Source of the DNA: Suillus spraguei
Taxonomy: Eukaryota > Basidiomycota > Agaricomycetes > Boletales > Suillaceae
DNA: 64,000 nt
Reading direction: 5' to 3'
Assembly (NCBI GenBank): GCA_016800925.1
Contig: JABCPU010000225.1
Span: forward strand, 46,937-110,936
Under the pieces are notes generated by a model, which saw nothing but the letters and a program-made list of their open reading frames with translations, had not been told where the DNA came from and made no database searches. Of this stretch, positions 33,927 to 45,639 are shown one piece after another; within the stretch, counting starts at the first letter, position 1; each line of letters begins with the position of its first letter. The translations under genes and the position numbers were made by a program.

Positions 33927-35639
33927 ATGACCAAAGTCTCAGATGATCCCGTTTATTGGTCGTACATCAGCTATACTTTAGTTGTCAACTATTTTATAGG
34001 TTTGTGGAGGATGCCCATCATGATTATGGTGACTCATCACAATACCTTTGATAATTGCTTCGCAGCCGCAAGCTCTACTGTGGTGCTATACGATTGGGGC
34101 GAGTGAGAAAATACGTTCCGCAGGACAACTGATATGTATACAGGATTCAAGCATTAACATTCGGACAAGAAGTAAGTTGTTACCATGACCTGCGTATCTC
34201 ACCGTGACTCAGAGTGCTTTAACAGTTCGAACTGATCTTGGTGAGCAAAGTCCTATATCCGATAAGAATCAAACAGGATGATACAGTCGACTTGGGGCAG
34301 AGTCAACGGTGGTCTTTCATGACCGTTCTGTATATTTGTGTACGTTATTGCTCCTACCGCAATGGGCATCCTGTGCTGACTTCAATACATGCTAGGTGCG
34401 CTGCATTGGAATACTATTTTCTGCGTACGTTTTCTATCTACGTAATATTGCAATGTATTGATAAGTTATATCTCGTAATCAGCATCAACATCCTATGTAT
34501 GTATCCTCAAATGTGTTCGCTCCTTCTGACTGGCGGCATGCAGCAATTCTCCCTGTCTTAATTACCGATGCAGTGAGTACTCTGTATTGATGCCTGCCAT
34601 TCCCATTAAACTACTGATTGCACTTCTATATAGGAGTGAGTGACATTCTCTGTTGACTTGTGTCCTTCAGAAAATGACTTCGACAGCTGTGCGTTCATTT
34701 GAAGCATTTATTATACCATCAACTGACTGGGTTTTCAGGCCGCATCATTTGGTACGTAGGGACATGGGTTCCTGTCATCATAAATGCCATGCTGGGCGGT
34801 GAGCTCACCCGCGGCTTACTGGTATTGACTTGACTGAAATATCATTCAAAGTTGCTATGATTGCTCGGTTAAATGCTATGTATCAAGGATCTAAAAGGTT
34901 GCTCATAATTCTTGTTATAACCTTGCTAGCTTGTACGATCATCTCCGGAGTTACGGTGGTCATTGAAAACTCGAGAATTTCAACGCGTAAGTTTTGATTA
35001 TCGATGAAAGCTGGAGCATAAGAGACTTACAATATTTACCAGAGGAGGCCGTGCTTTCCGGCTTTTATACCTGCATTACCTACAGCGAGACCAATCTGAA
35101 TCTGATTTACGAGAGTCTGATACCAACCTCTGTATGGGAGATCCTCGCCTTGTTTCTTACGATCTGGATTGTCGTAAAGCACTTCTGTGAACTGCGACAA
35201 TCGCCGACAGGATCGTCCATTGGGAACTGTCTCAAGATGTTAATAGAGAGTCACACATTTTATTTTCTAGCGTGAGTTCAGTGATTTGGATGTTATCATC
35301 TTGTTTCGCTGATGTCCCGCATGTGGTAGCTTTGCTATCGTGGCTTCTTTGAGACTTGGCTCACTGTCTAATTTTACGGTGTGCCGACGTGTAATTGGCA
35401 TCTGTAGCTGATCACTCATCATTTCTTTGCAGAACACGACATCTATCGGGAGTGCTGTTTACTCTGGCATTTGGTCAATTGCCGAGGTATTGCAGATGTT
35501 TGTACTGGGACCGCGTCTGATCCTCAGCATTCGTGAATATCACGCTAAGCTCGTGGCCAGGTCCGACGGAGGAACATGGACGATGTCCATCAGTGCTTTC
35601 CTGGTTGGTGAAGATGCGTTGACCGGTAGAGATGTGTAG
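33927..35639 (+). CDS. DUF6533 domain multi-pass membrane protein, copy 4
   Basis: Starts MTKVSDDPVYWSYISYTL and follows the full exon plan, micro-exons GA at 34634-34635 and CT at 34687-34688, last exon ending 35639. Frame is open throughout. One change of note: the donor after YDW is gcgagt where the other copies have gtgagt or gtaagt, which would make this a GC-AG intron. It shares two extra codons in the thirteenth exon with copy 2. Flanked by the LINE remnant region upstream and the short 3' block downstream. Confidence 0.75.
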
Positions 35640-36585
35640 TACGTGAACAATTCAAATGATGAAATATGGTAGTGTGCGGGAAGCATGTATTCAGCCTCCA
35701 CCGCAGGGATATTAATACATTATTTAACCTACATGGTAGTGAAAATTTAATTACTCCATTATAAGCACAGCGTTCTTACAGTAATCACTGCCTGGTGCCT
35801 TCGTCTGGTACACTTAAAGTTCTCGTGATCATTCCTGAATGCTGCTAATGAGTTTAACAGGGATTGAATATTGATGGATCATGAGAGATGAGTGAGTGGG
35901 AGTTGATCCAGTGAAGTAAGGACAGGATTTTATGTCTAAGTGAGTAGCAGTACAAATGGAGTTCCCGACGACCAGTCGATCGAGGGTTCTGCCTGTAGAC
36001 TGTAGCAAATGTCTTTTTCTCTGTAAGAAAAACTGGGAAAGATCATGTCAAAAATTTGTGCGCAGCAATCATTTGGGACGAATTTCATGACCTTTGCTGT
36101 ACAATCTGCAATCGTCCATGAATACCGTTCGGAGGAAATGCCTTTATAAGTTTGAGACATTTTCGGCAGGCAAGTCATATTGTCAGCGGAACAGGAGAGA
36201 CCGCAACTCCCGCAGCGTCGGTAAAGTCATTGACATTCATTCGCATAATGAGTCTCGACGCGGCAATTTGGACCATGGGGATCCGCAATTTACAGCTTTC
36301 GTAGATCGTATTGACGAACATAGAATCTCAGTTGACCAATCCTGGCGTACCTCCTCATCGCCTAGATCTCAAACAAAACTGCATTTGTGCCATTCGATAA
36401 AACCTGGGTGAGCGAGATTGCACTGCGTCGTCAGTTCTCAATGTATTCGAAAGCCGCAGCATTCACTGCATCAACTTTTCGTTACATGAGTGGGAACGCG
36501 AAGAGTTTTTGTACAATTATTGTATTTCCTGTCTTGCTACTGTATAAGTATCACAGTATGTCGTCCGAGAGTCGACCGAAGGCGT
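35640..36585. other. 3' flank of copy 4 and unassigned sequence
   Basis: 35780-36010 repeats the first 230 bp of the array 3' block. 36010-36585 has open frames on the plus strand (36094-36411) without family resemblance; no gene called. Confidence 0.4.
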
Positions 36586-36586
36586 G

Positions 36587-37147
36587 TCCTTGTAGTAACA
36601 AAGCTAGCAAATGCGGAACTTCAGTGAAATAAGATAACGGCATCCAACTCACCGAACTCATGCTAGAAAGTAGAATGTCTTGTGAAAACGTACACAGAGT
36701 ACAGTATTCCATTGTAGCGTACCTAGTAGTATATGTTGAAGTCAGCAACAACACGCCAGCTACGCTAGTAGCAGTAACGTCGACACTTACGTCAACTGTA
36801 TCATCCTGTTTGGTTCTTATCGAAGACTTCGCTCACCAAGAAAGTTCGAGCTGTTTAAAGCATTCTTGGTGAGATCTTGTGCAGGTCATGACATGAACAG
36901 AACCTACTTACCTCTTGTTCGAATTTTAAAGCTTGAATATCGTATACACATTAGTGGAACGTATTATATCGCTCACCCCAGTGATATACCACCGCAACAA
37001 CAGAGCTTGTAGCTGACAAAAAAAAGTCAAATATACTGATATGTCACCATTTCATCCCAATTGCTCTATGTGAACCTACAAAATAGCTGGAAATACGAGC
37101 AGAACGAGCGGCCATGAAGCGGGATCATCTAGTGAGACTATGGTCAT
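36587..37147 (-). pseudogene. Internally deleted DUF6533 copy on the minus strand
   Basis: The minus strand from 37147 carries the start codon and first four exons of a family member (start MTIVSLDDPASWPL, with one extra codon, then E2 about 37015, E3 about 36935, E4 about 36850), with promoter sequence cttttatagtg on the upstream side. Exons 5 to 12 are absent, and at 36587-36665 sequence of the exon 13/14 junction appears (gctagcaaatgcggaact). The fragment is divergent to copy 5 and separated from it by the 5' flanking block. Confidence 0.7.
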
Positions 37148-37184
37148 ATCTGGATGGGGCATATGGGGTGCGTGCGGGTCCATC

Positions 37185-38090
37185 GCTTTTATAGTGATCA
37201 GTTTAGCTGTCCATCTCTCAAAGCAGAATATCTGATCGATCGTAACAAATGTTACAATATAGCGCTGTACGCCCACTGACCGCAATAATGAAGCATGGGC
37301 TTTCATTATCACTGCTTTTGAGCGAGTCAAGTTACAAGCGCTAAGCTTGGGATGCCAAGCCGATGCCCATCATCACATGACAAGCATTGGGTACCTCGTC
37401 AAAGTATTTGCCGGTGATTTCATCGCACCCAGACAGACAGAAGGCCTTTGTAAGTGCCGCATCTTTCGGAATGTCGTACACTTGTCTTGCTAACTCTGTG
37501 CATGTGACGCTCAAGCTATGGCCATGACGCATGGCGGTTGCCTGCATCCATTTCAAAGGGATAGTCAAACGCTCGTGAAGTTCTCACACTAGTGAGTTGC
37601 GGACCCCTTTTAGTGATTTCATTCGATCTGAATTTTTTTTTTCCGTCCTGAGCGTAGCGCTTCAAGGGATGGTTTAGACCTTGGCTGCTGGACGAGCTCC
37701 TGTACCAAGCACTGCAGTCCACTCTCTCCTAATATAAAGTGCCGGTAGTTAAGGCACTGAGAGGATTATAAAGCGGTAAGATGGTGGTTTCTCCTGACCT
37801 GCAAAAGCTTTCGTCAGGGCCGCTACCTCAACCGTTCATTCTACGTAGGAAGCTCCCTTTTAAGCCTGTTGAATGGGAGTAAATGGTCCGTGCACGATAT
37901 ACCGGCATTAGCGGGGTGTAAGGTGAGCAAATGCTACCCATGGAAAGGTCTAGCAGATGCGGAATGTATTTTTTGCCGACACAGATCTAGCCTTTGGCCC
38001 TATGAGGGAAAAAGAATACGCCCGGATCAAGGCCGGATAGGTCTTTCGGTCCGGACTTTTCAAGAAATCGGACAGCCAAACTGTTTATAG
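37185..38090. repeat. 5' flanking block of the array, copy 3
   Basis: Third copy of 11380-12390. It lies between the truncated minus-strand copy (36587-37147) and copy 5, showing the divergent arrangement most clearly. Confidence 0.7.
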
Positions 38091-38091
38091 C

Positions 38092-38099
38092 TATAAAAG
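38092..38099 (+). promoter_or_regulatory. TATA box of DUF6533 copy 5
   Basis: tataaaag, 55 bp before the start codon of the best-preserved plus-strand copy. Confidence 0.6.
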
Positions 38100-38153
38100 T
38101 GAAGCGATTGGAGGCTGTATGTTTGCACGTACTCCCATACACCCCATCCCGAT

Positions 38154-39861
38154 ATGACCGAAGTCTCAAATGACCCCGCTGATTGGTCGTACATCAGTTA
38201 TATTTTGTTTGGCAACCATTTTATAGGTTCGTAGAGAGTAATTACGATGCTCGTGTTGATGATGACCCATCTCAATACCTTCGCAGCCGCAAGCTCTATT
38301 ATGGTGCTGTATGATTGGGGTAAGCGAGATAGTACGTTCCGAGGGATCACTATATGTATACAGTATTCAAGCTTTAACATTCGGACAAGAGGTAAGTTGT
38401 TACCATGACCTGCGCATCTCACCGTGACTCAGAGTGCCTTAACAGTTCGATCTAATCTTGGTGAGTAAATCTTATCAGATGTAAATAGAATGGTGCTATT
38501 GACTTGGGGCAGAGCCAACGGTGGTCTTTCATGACTGTTCTTTATGTTTGTGTACGTTATTGCTCCGAGCGCAATTGGAGTCCTGTGCTGACTTCAACAT
38601 ATCCTAGGTGCGCTACGCTGGAATACTATTTGCTGCGTATGTTTTCTATCTATGCAGCACTACAATGTGCTAATAAGTTATATCTCGCAATCAGCATCAA
38701 CATCCTAGGTATGTATCCTCAAATGTGTTCGCTCCTTCTGACTGGCGGTATGCAGCGATTGTTCCTTTCGTAATTACCGATGCAGTGAGTATTTTGTATT
38801 GATACCTGTCATTCCAATTAAAGTACTGACTACGCTTATATATAAGGAGTGAGTGACACTTCCGTACTGACTTGTGTCCTTATGAAATTGACTTCAACAG
38901 CTGTGGGTTCATTTGAAGCATCTATTCTGTCGTTAACTGACTGGGTTTTAGGCCTTATCATTTGGTACGTAGGGTCATGGGTCCCTGTCATCGTAAATGC
39001 CATGCTGGGCGGTGAGCTCACCCACAGCTTCCTTACCGATATTGACCTGACTGAAATATCATTCAAAGTCGTCATGATTGCTCGGATAAACGCCATGTAT
39101 GAAGGATCCAAGAAGTTGCTCATCTTTCTTGTTATAATCTTACTGGCTTGCACGATCATCTCCGGAGTTACAGTGGTTATTGAAAACTCGGGTATTTCAG
39201 CGCGTAAGTTTTTATTATCGATGAAAGCCTGGGGCACAAAAGACTAATAGACATTTACCAGAGGAGGACATTCTTTCCGGCTTCAATACCTGCATCATCT
39301 ATAGCCAGACAAATCTGATTTACGAGAGTCTGATACCCACCTCTGTATGGGAGATCCTCGCCTTGTTTCTTACGATCTGGATTGTTATAAAGCACTTCTA
39401 TGAACTGCGACGATCACCGACGGGATCATCCTTTGGGAACTGTCTCAAGATGTTAATAGAGAGTCACATATTTTATTTTCTAGCGTGAGTTCAGTGATTT
39501 GAATATTATTATATTGTTTCATTGACGTTCCGCATGTGCTAGCTTTGCTACTGTGGCTTCTTTGAGACTCTGCTCACTGTCTACTGTTACTGTGCGCCCA
39601 CCTGTGTCTGGCATCTGTAGTTGACTACTGATCATTTCTATGCAGGACTCGACGTCGGTTGGAAGTGCTGTTTACTCTGGCATTTGGGCAATTGCCGAGG
39701 TATTGCAGATGTTTGTGCTGGGACCACGTCTGATCCTCAGCATTCGTGAATATTATGCAAATCTCGTAGCCAGGTCCGACGGGGAAACATGGATGATGTC
39801 CGACATCAGTACTTTCCAGGTTGATGAACATGAAGATGCATTGACCCGCGGAGATGTGTAA
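38154..39861 (+). CDS. DUF6533 domain multi-pass membrane protein, copy 5 (reference model)
   Basis: Exons: 38154-38226, 38287-38319, 38372-38391, 38446-38460, 38513-38551, 38608-38636, 38695-38708, 38756-38784, 38847-38848 (GA), 38901-38902 (CT), 38952-39011, 39069-39203, 39262-39484, 39543-39603, 39646-39861. They sum to 951 nt, 316 residues. The DUF6533 domain is at about residues 22-75 (ASSIMVLYDWALTFGQEFDL, then WSFMTVLYVCVRYAGILF). Central part: LIIWYVGSWVPVIVNAMLG, IARINAMYEGSKKLL, then WEILALFLTIWIV; C-terminus VLQMFVLGPRLILSIREYY. About seven hydrophobic segments suggest a multi-pass membrane protein. Family function is unknown; a receptor-like role is sometimes supposed but nothing here shows it. 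Each intron has a consensus donor and most a CTGAC-type branch site. Confidence 0.85.
38847..38902 (+). other. Two consecutive 2-nt micro-exons with intervening intron
   Basis: tataag|GA|gtgagt at 38847-38848 and caacag|CT|gtgggt at 38901-38902. The preceding exon ends in phase 0 at 38784 and the next starts at 38952 needing one base of a codon. Skipping both, or including only one, shifts the frame into stops or an unrelated frame; including both gives Asp-Cys followed by LIIWY. The intervening 52 nt start gtgagt and have a TGAC branch-like site near the acceptor. Confidence 0.7.
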
Positions 39862-40930
39862 CACCCAAAATGATCCAAATGATGGACCATGGTACTGTAC
39901 GGGGAGCATGCATATTTAGTTGTTCAGGCTCCGCTGCAGGGATATTAACACATTACTTAACCTCCAGTAATAGTGAAAATGTAATAGACTAATCACTTCA
40001 TTATAAGCAAAGCGTTCTTACAGCAATTACTGGCCATGGTGAATCCAAAAGTGATGCCTTTGTCTAGTACTCACGAAGTTTTCACAATCATTTCTTGGTT
40101 TTCTATTGAATATATTGTGCAGTGCTGCTAATGAGTTCGACGGGGATTGATGCCATCGATGGATCATGAGAAATGAGTGAGTGGGAGTTATGTAATTCAC
40201 TGAAGACACGGAAAGTAAGGACAAGATTTCATATCCAAAGTGCCAAGTGGCGGTACAAACGGAATTCCATATTAGCCGGGAAAATTCACTGGAGCCGGGT
40301 TTCGGCCGAGTCGGAGCTTCTCTGCATCGATGATGCGCTTGTCCAGACCAAGTCCAGACAACCTTCTTCCCCCCACCTAGTAGAACGCTGACATTCGCCC
40401 ACAAGTTCTCTTTGTACTCTCTCAGATTCTGGGTTATTCTCTCTGTAAACCGGTATAAAGGGAATTCCATAGTCGGTGGTACAAAGGGAATTCCGTAGCC
40501 AGTGGAATGACTTTACAATATTCAAGTCACCAGTCCTTATTCTAAGTCTGGTCACTTGTTTATCGCACCGGTCACGACTGTAAGCTCACGCTGACGAAGC
40601 CACCACGTGGCGCACGTTGCGCAATGTCCATCTTGAACCACAGAAACCTTCAACGATGCAACCGGTGCCATCATCACAGACCTACGCCCGAGGTTATAGT
40701 GGACAGAAAGCTAGGCGCAGGGGAGTATATCTCATATCTTAGGCAAGTCCCTTCTTATTCATCGTCAAGGCTTCATGATAGCTCTCCGGCTTTTCTGGCA
40801 TCCTGTGTATGAACTCGGGAGTCGGGACAAGCCGCAGAGCTATCAGGCAATACTTAAGTCCTTTGTTCTGCGCCTTCTGAAACCAGATGCTCTCCTACTT
40901 CGTTAAAATTTGTTTCTATATCATTAATAT
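39862..40930. other. 3' flank of copy 5 and spacer
   Basis: 40020-40260 repeats the first part of the array 3' block. 40260-40930 has no recognised gene. Confidence 0.4.
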
Positions 40931-40939
40931 TGCAATATT

Positions 40940-41240
40940 CCAGCCCACAAGACAAACCCATTCATCGCACAGGAATACATCGATGGCGAGCTCTTGGCAC
41001 TATGTGAAATCGCTATACCAAGACAGAAAAGCGTTCAGTTACCCGTTACCCTGCACATCGCAACATTCAAGTCCCTTATTCTGCGCTTCCTGGAACCAGA
41101 TACTCTGCTGCTTCGTCAGTCATCAAAAAAGTCGCTTTCATATCATTAGTATTGCACGTTGTCCCTGGACTAATATTCCAGCTCCCAAGGCATACACATA
41201 TAGCACTGACGGACCGAACCCATTCATCGCACGGACGTGA
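40940..41240 (+). pseudogene. Unknown repeated fragment, NPFIAQEYIDGEL type, copy 1
   Basis: A plus-strand frame reads TNPFIAQEYIDGELLAL and, about 100 bp further, LEPDTLLLRQ before breaking. The same segment recurs at 46290-46420, 50490-50830 and 56570-56900 with the same protein words, so the frame was once coding. I do not recognise the family; a kinase-like or phosphotransferase-like origin is a guess only. Confidence 0.4.
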
Positions 41241-42290
41241 CCTAGTTATCATACAAGAGGCACTTGTAATACCTGAAGTGGGTAGCTATGTACTCTCTTC
41301 AGCGTTGCACAAGACTTACAGTCCACTCAATCAAGCTCTCCTAATGTCATTTGCGTCAGTTAAGGCTGAATTCAGTGACCTTGACCGATTCTTGTGGTCA
41401 CCCTACCCTGTTCCCATAGTTCCTAATCCATGGGTACGCTGCTATCCTCTTTTCCTGCGCTCTGTCTTGTATTCATTTTTTTTCAGGCGGTAGACGAACC
41501 ATCCCACACTCCAACACCGGAGCTTAGCGAATTCTCTGATGAGTCAGAGCACTCTCAACTCTTTCATCTCTCATTGGACTAACCTCTCCCACCTGGCAAA
41601 ACCATTCGAGCATCCCGAGTTCCAAATAAGTCGTCTCGGTCTCCCTCGTTACCTACAAACCAGTTCACTCCGGATTCGAACATTTCAAGATGCGCGAGAC
41701 CACGTCTTCACCACCCATAATCTACCACCTGTCACCAAGCGATGCTCGCTACTCACTTCGCCAGCTACCTTCATTTGACATATCTATACAACCCTGGATA
41801 TCGGTTCCTTCAAAACACCGCAAATCTAATTCACAGCAACTTACATAGTGTCACATTCATGATCACGCCCCCTCTTTTATAACGGAAACGGAAACGCTTT
41901 GTATCAATACTTTGATATTATTGCATCGTTTTGCGGGATCATCGAAAAGCTATTCAAAGGTCGTTATGTTATGTAATACGAGCCTCGTTTGACTACGGCA
42001 CTGAGCCTCGCACAATCGGCCAGGCCTACAGCCACTTTGTATGGCCTTGTTAGACCCGTCGAGGCCTGATAAGACCCGCGCACTATCCCAACTCAAACCC
42101 AGATTTGCCACCAGTCCGTCTATTGACAGCTTGCTGCTTGCTCATAGAAGCTGGTCACCAGTCTACTGCGCACCTTCTACCTGCTTAACCCGTTTTGCGG
42201 CATTCGGCTTATGAGGCGCTCTAAACTACATATACTTCCGTTCACACACCTGTGACATGATGAACACTCACATGCATGCGCAGAGATCGA
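41241..42290. other. Stretch with no recognised gene
   Basis: A possible short plus-strand frame (VDEPSHTPTPELSEFSDESE at about 41490-41560) ends in stops. The last 150 bp are the likely promoter region of the Brl1/Brr6 gene. Confidence 0.4.
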
Positions 42291-42301
42291 CGGAGGCTCC
42301 A

Positions 42302-43395
42302 ATGGACTTCCAGTTTACGTCTCGACCAAGCAGTAATACGAAGCCCGTCTGGGCTAATAATGACTCAAATGTGCCCCGAAAACGTGGGTTTTCGTTCTCT
42401 TTGATTCCAACCTTACTAACCAAGTCTCAGGTCAACGGTTCGATGACCTTGAGCCCACGAGCCCGCCATCTCAGGCTCTTATATTTGGAGGAAACCCCAA
42501 CGTACCATTCACATTTCAGCCTCCAGCACTGCAGACTCCTCCAGTCCACCCATGGGTACCTCGCGTGAATTTTCCAAGAGTCTTCCGAAACACGAGGCAG
42601 GAGGCTCGTACGAAAAGCCGACACGTTGTACCATCACGCGAGTCTGGCAATGAGGAAGAAATTGATGGGAATGTAGATCATGTGCCTATGACACGCACCA
42701 CGTCAAATCACTACACGTTTAACATGCCGGCTAATCCAGCACCACGGGCAGACATGCCACAAGTCCTGCTAGGGTGAAGTCGTTTGCATTCCCACTCCTC
42801 TCCAAGTGCGCTGCGCTGACCATGCTTCCCAAGGTATTTACAGTTCTTTTTTTACCTGTTCCTGGTCATGGTGGTTCTATATCTGCTGGTACACTTCATT
42901 CTCACAGTACAACATGATGTTGAAAGTGGCATCTCAGAATATTCGATGGGTACGATCTTCATTCCAGTGCAAGTGTCTACTAAAATGAATCATTCGTCAG
43001 GTATTGTACAAGAGATTGGCGTGTGTGCTACACAATACAGGGACAACTTGTGTGGAAACAACCCTGTGCCTGCCATGATCCAACAATGTGCATATTGGAA
43101 AACATGCATAGATCGCGACCCAAGTATGGTTGGCCGTGCCCGAGTAGGTGCGAGACTCATTGCAGATGTTATCAACGGCTTTGTGGAACCCATAAGCTGG
43201 AAAACATTGGTCAGTACATGCGAGTCCCTGCCGATTAGTGTGCTGTGGTGATTACATATTTGTGCATAGGCTTTTATCTTGATACCACTCACATTTTTGA
43301 CGGTCTCCCTGTACCGCTCGCGTCACGAAGCTGTTCCAGTTGCCCCTATAGTACACCATTACCTTCCTTCTGGCCCTGCACCTCAGGGTTCTTGA
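42302..43395 (+). CDS. BRL1: Brl1/Brr6 family nuclear envelope protein
   Basis: Five exons (42302-42383, 42431-42773, 42834-42949, 43001-43209, 43270-43395) sum to 876 nt, 291 residues. The first ~140 residues are polar and proline-rich (HPWVPR, typical of fungal members). A membrane segment YLQFFFYLFLVMVVLYLLVH (about 142-162) is followed by the lumenal domain with four conserved cysteines (about C189, C198, C210, C216 in VCATQYRDNLC and QQCAYWKTC), the signature DPSMVGRARVGA and NGFVEPISWKTL, then a second membrane segment (AFILIPLTFLTVSLY). Brl1 and Brr6 act in the nuclear envelope in pore complex assembly and lipid homeostasis. An in-frame ATG upstream at 42257 would add 15 residues. It is the only single-copy gene between the two DUF6533 blocks. 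Confidence 0.92.
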
Positions 43396-43780
43396 CTTGG
43401 AAGTGGTGACTGTATCTCCGGAGATGCACCTCGCAGAAGATGTGGAGATTCTGGAGAAGGCAGACAAGTGACGAAAGTAAAATGAGTTTTTTTTTCTATG
43501 ATTAAATCTACAAGCTCGCCTCCGGATGGTTTCTCGGATCTCTAGTAATGAAGCTACGTTCGCCGCCTGTAGTCTGGAGTGGATCTTTCTGGCAAGTAAA
43601 TGTCAAACTTTGTTGTCAACATGTTTTTTTCGCTGTGTGACAGAATATCGTCGACCCGCTGTAGCACTAATGTATAGCCGTTCAAATTGTTCCCGAGACG
43701 GACAACACGACAATCAGTTAAAAAACAAAAGATGCATGCTCCCCGTAGAGCACCATGGTTGATCATTTGGATCGGTTTAT
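43396..43780. other. Convergent 3' region between Brl1 gene and copy 6
   Basis: Open frames on both strands at 43526-43766 have no family resemblance. No gene called. Confidence 0.4.
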
Positions 43781-43783
43781 GTG

Positions 43784-45544
43784 CTACACATCTCCGTCAG
43801 TCGACACATCTCTACCAGTCAACACACCTCCACCAGCATGGAAAGCAATGGTCGTCATGCTTATTCCCCCATCAGCCCTGGCCGTGACCTTGGCGTAATA
43901 TTCTCGAATACTGAGGATCAAACGTGGTCCAAACACAAACGTCTGCAACATCTGGACAACTGAAATAACGCCAAAATAGGCAGTATTCCCCCCATCCACG
44001 GGCGGCGGTGAGTATCGGTTCTGCAAAGAAAATGATGAGAGGGGTCGACTGCAGATTTGAGTCACAGGTCAGCGCACCGTATTATTTGGAGACGCTGAGC
44101 TAAGCATAAAGCAAGCTACAGTCGCAAAGCTAGTACATGCGAGACTTTAGTGAAACAAGGTAATGATATCAAAATCACCAAACTCACGCCAGAAAGTAAA
44201 TTGCGTGACTCTTTATCAACACCATGAAACAGTCCCCAATGGTCGATCCTGTCGGCGATCGTCGCAATTCACGAAAGTGCTTTATAACAATCCAGACTGT
44301 AAGAAACATGGCGAGGACCTCCCATACAATAGGGGATATCACAGTCCCGCGATTCAGATTCATCAAGTCCGTGTCAGTTACGGTAATGCAGGTGTGGTAA
44401 CCGGAAAGGATAGCTTCCTCTGGCAAATGACCATGAGTTTGTTGTGCTCCAGGCTTTCATCAACAATTAAAACTTACGTGCCGAAATACCCAGGTTCTCA
44501 ATTACCACCATAACTCCGGAGACAATTGTGCAAGCCATTAAGGTTACAACAAGAAAGATCAGCAATCTTTTTGATCCCTGATACATGGCATTTATTCGAG
44601 CGATCATGATCGCTTGAATGAAATTTTTGTTAAGTCAACATCAGTAAGGAAACCGCAGGTGAGCTTACTGCCCAGCATGGCATTTACGATGACAGGGGCC
44701 CATATCCCTATGTACCAAATAATAGCGCCTGAAAACTTGGTTACTTTGCGGTGAAATAAAATACTTCAAATGAACTCACAACTGTTGAAGTCGTTAACTT
44801 GAAGACACAAGCTGGCCGAGAATATCACTCACCTCTATAAGAGTGTACTTAGTAGTTAAATGGGAATGGCAGGTATGGGTGCAGAATACGTACCACATCG
44901 ATGTTTGAAATAGGAAGACTCCCTATATACTGCCAGTCAGAAGGATTCGGAGTGAACGCATTCGAGGAGACATACACAGAAGGTTGATTCTAGTTGCGAG
45001 AGATGAAGTATTAGTACATTGTAGTGTTATATATATAGCCTTGCAAACTTACACAGAAATCAATATTCCGATATAGCGCACCTAGCACATGTCAACATGG
45101 TACAGGATGTCAAATGTGCTCATAGTAATAACGTACACACACATAAAGAACGGTCATGAATGACCAACGTTGGCTCTGCCCCCAGTCAAATGATTCATCC
45201 TGTTTGGTTCTAATATGATAGAAATTTGCCCACCAGGACCAGTTCGAACTGTTTAAAGTATTTTTAGTGAGATGAGGAGGTCATGACATCAACTTACTTA
45301 CTTCTTGTTCAAATGTTAATACTTGAAGACTGAATACATATCAATGATCCTTTGGTACGTATTATCCCGCTCACCCCAGTCGTATACTACCGCAGTAGAG
45401 CTTGCAGCTACGAAGTGACAGTCAAACGTATTGAGACGTCACCATTAACGTCTCAATTGCTCTGTACGAACCTACAAAATAGCTGGAAAGATGAGAAGAA
45501 CTGATGAGAGGCCATAAAGCAGGATCATCCGAGACTATGGTCAT
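43784..45544 (-). CDS. DUF6533 domain multi-pass membrane protein, copy 6
   Basis: Starts MTIVSDDPALWPLISS at 45544. All exons can be followed with open frame: micro-exons AG at 44833-44834 and TT at 44780-44781 (giving Ser-Cys), long exon with WEVLAMFLTVWIV, last exon with FVFGPRLILSIREYY ending at 43784. At the end of the fourteenth exon the ancestral VRR codons have become CGC-TGA; a donor gtgcgc 12 nt upstream, in the same phase, would avoid the stop. The two changes are shared with copy 7, so they predate that duplication. Gene is probably functional if the shifted donor is used. Confidence 0.72.
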
Positions 45545-45584
45545 ATCGGGATGGGGCGTATGAAGTGCGTGTGCCATCTGATTG

Positions 45585-45592
45585 CTTTTATA
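45585..45592 (-). promoter_or_regulatory. TATA box of DUF6533 copy 6
   Basis: cttttata on the plus strand, that is tataaaag on the gene strand, about 40 bp upstream of the start codon. Confidence 0.55.
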
Positions 45593-45639
45593 GTGAGTAT
45601 TCGCTTCCTGTGTCAAAGGCGAAGCTCATAGTGATTCGT

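Noticed and set aside
34500..34600. Exon reading VSSNVFAPSDWRHAAILPV in all plus-strand copies
   Set aside because: Although open in every copy, it overlaps a unit gtatgt...ctgac...cag that is a good intron, and using it puts the preceding and following exons out of phase; the 14-nt exon plus intron gives ILSILPVLITDA, which fits the family better.
38849..38902. Reading 38849-39247 as one exon (SDTSVLTCVLMKLTSTAVGSF and onward)
   Set aside because: That frame is open in copy 5 only because of chance; in other copies the same stretch has stops and non-triplet indels, and it would replace the conserved IIWY-INAMY junction.
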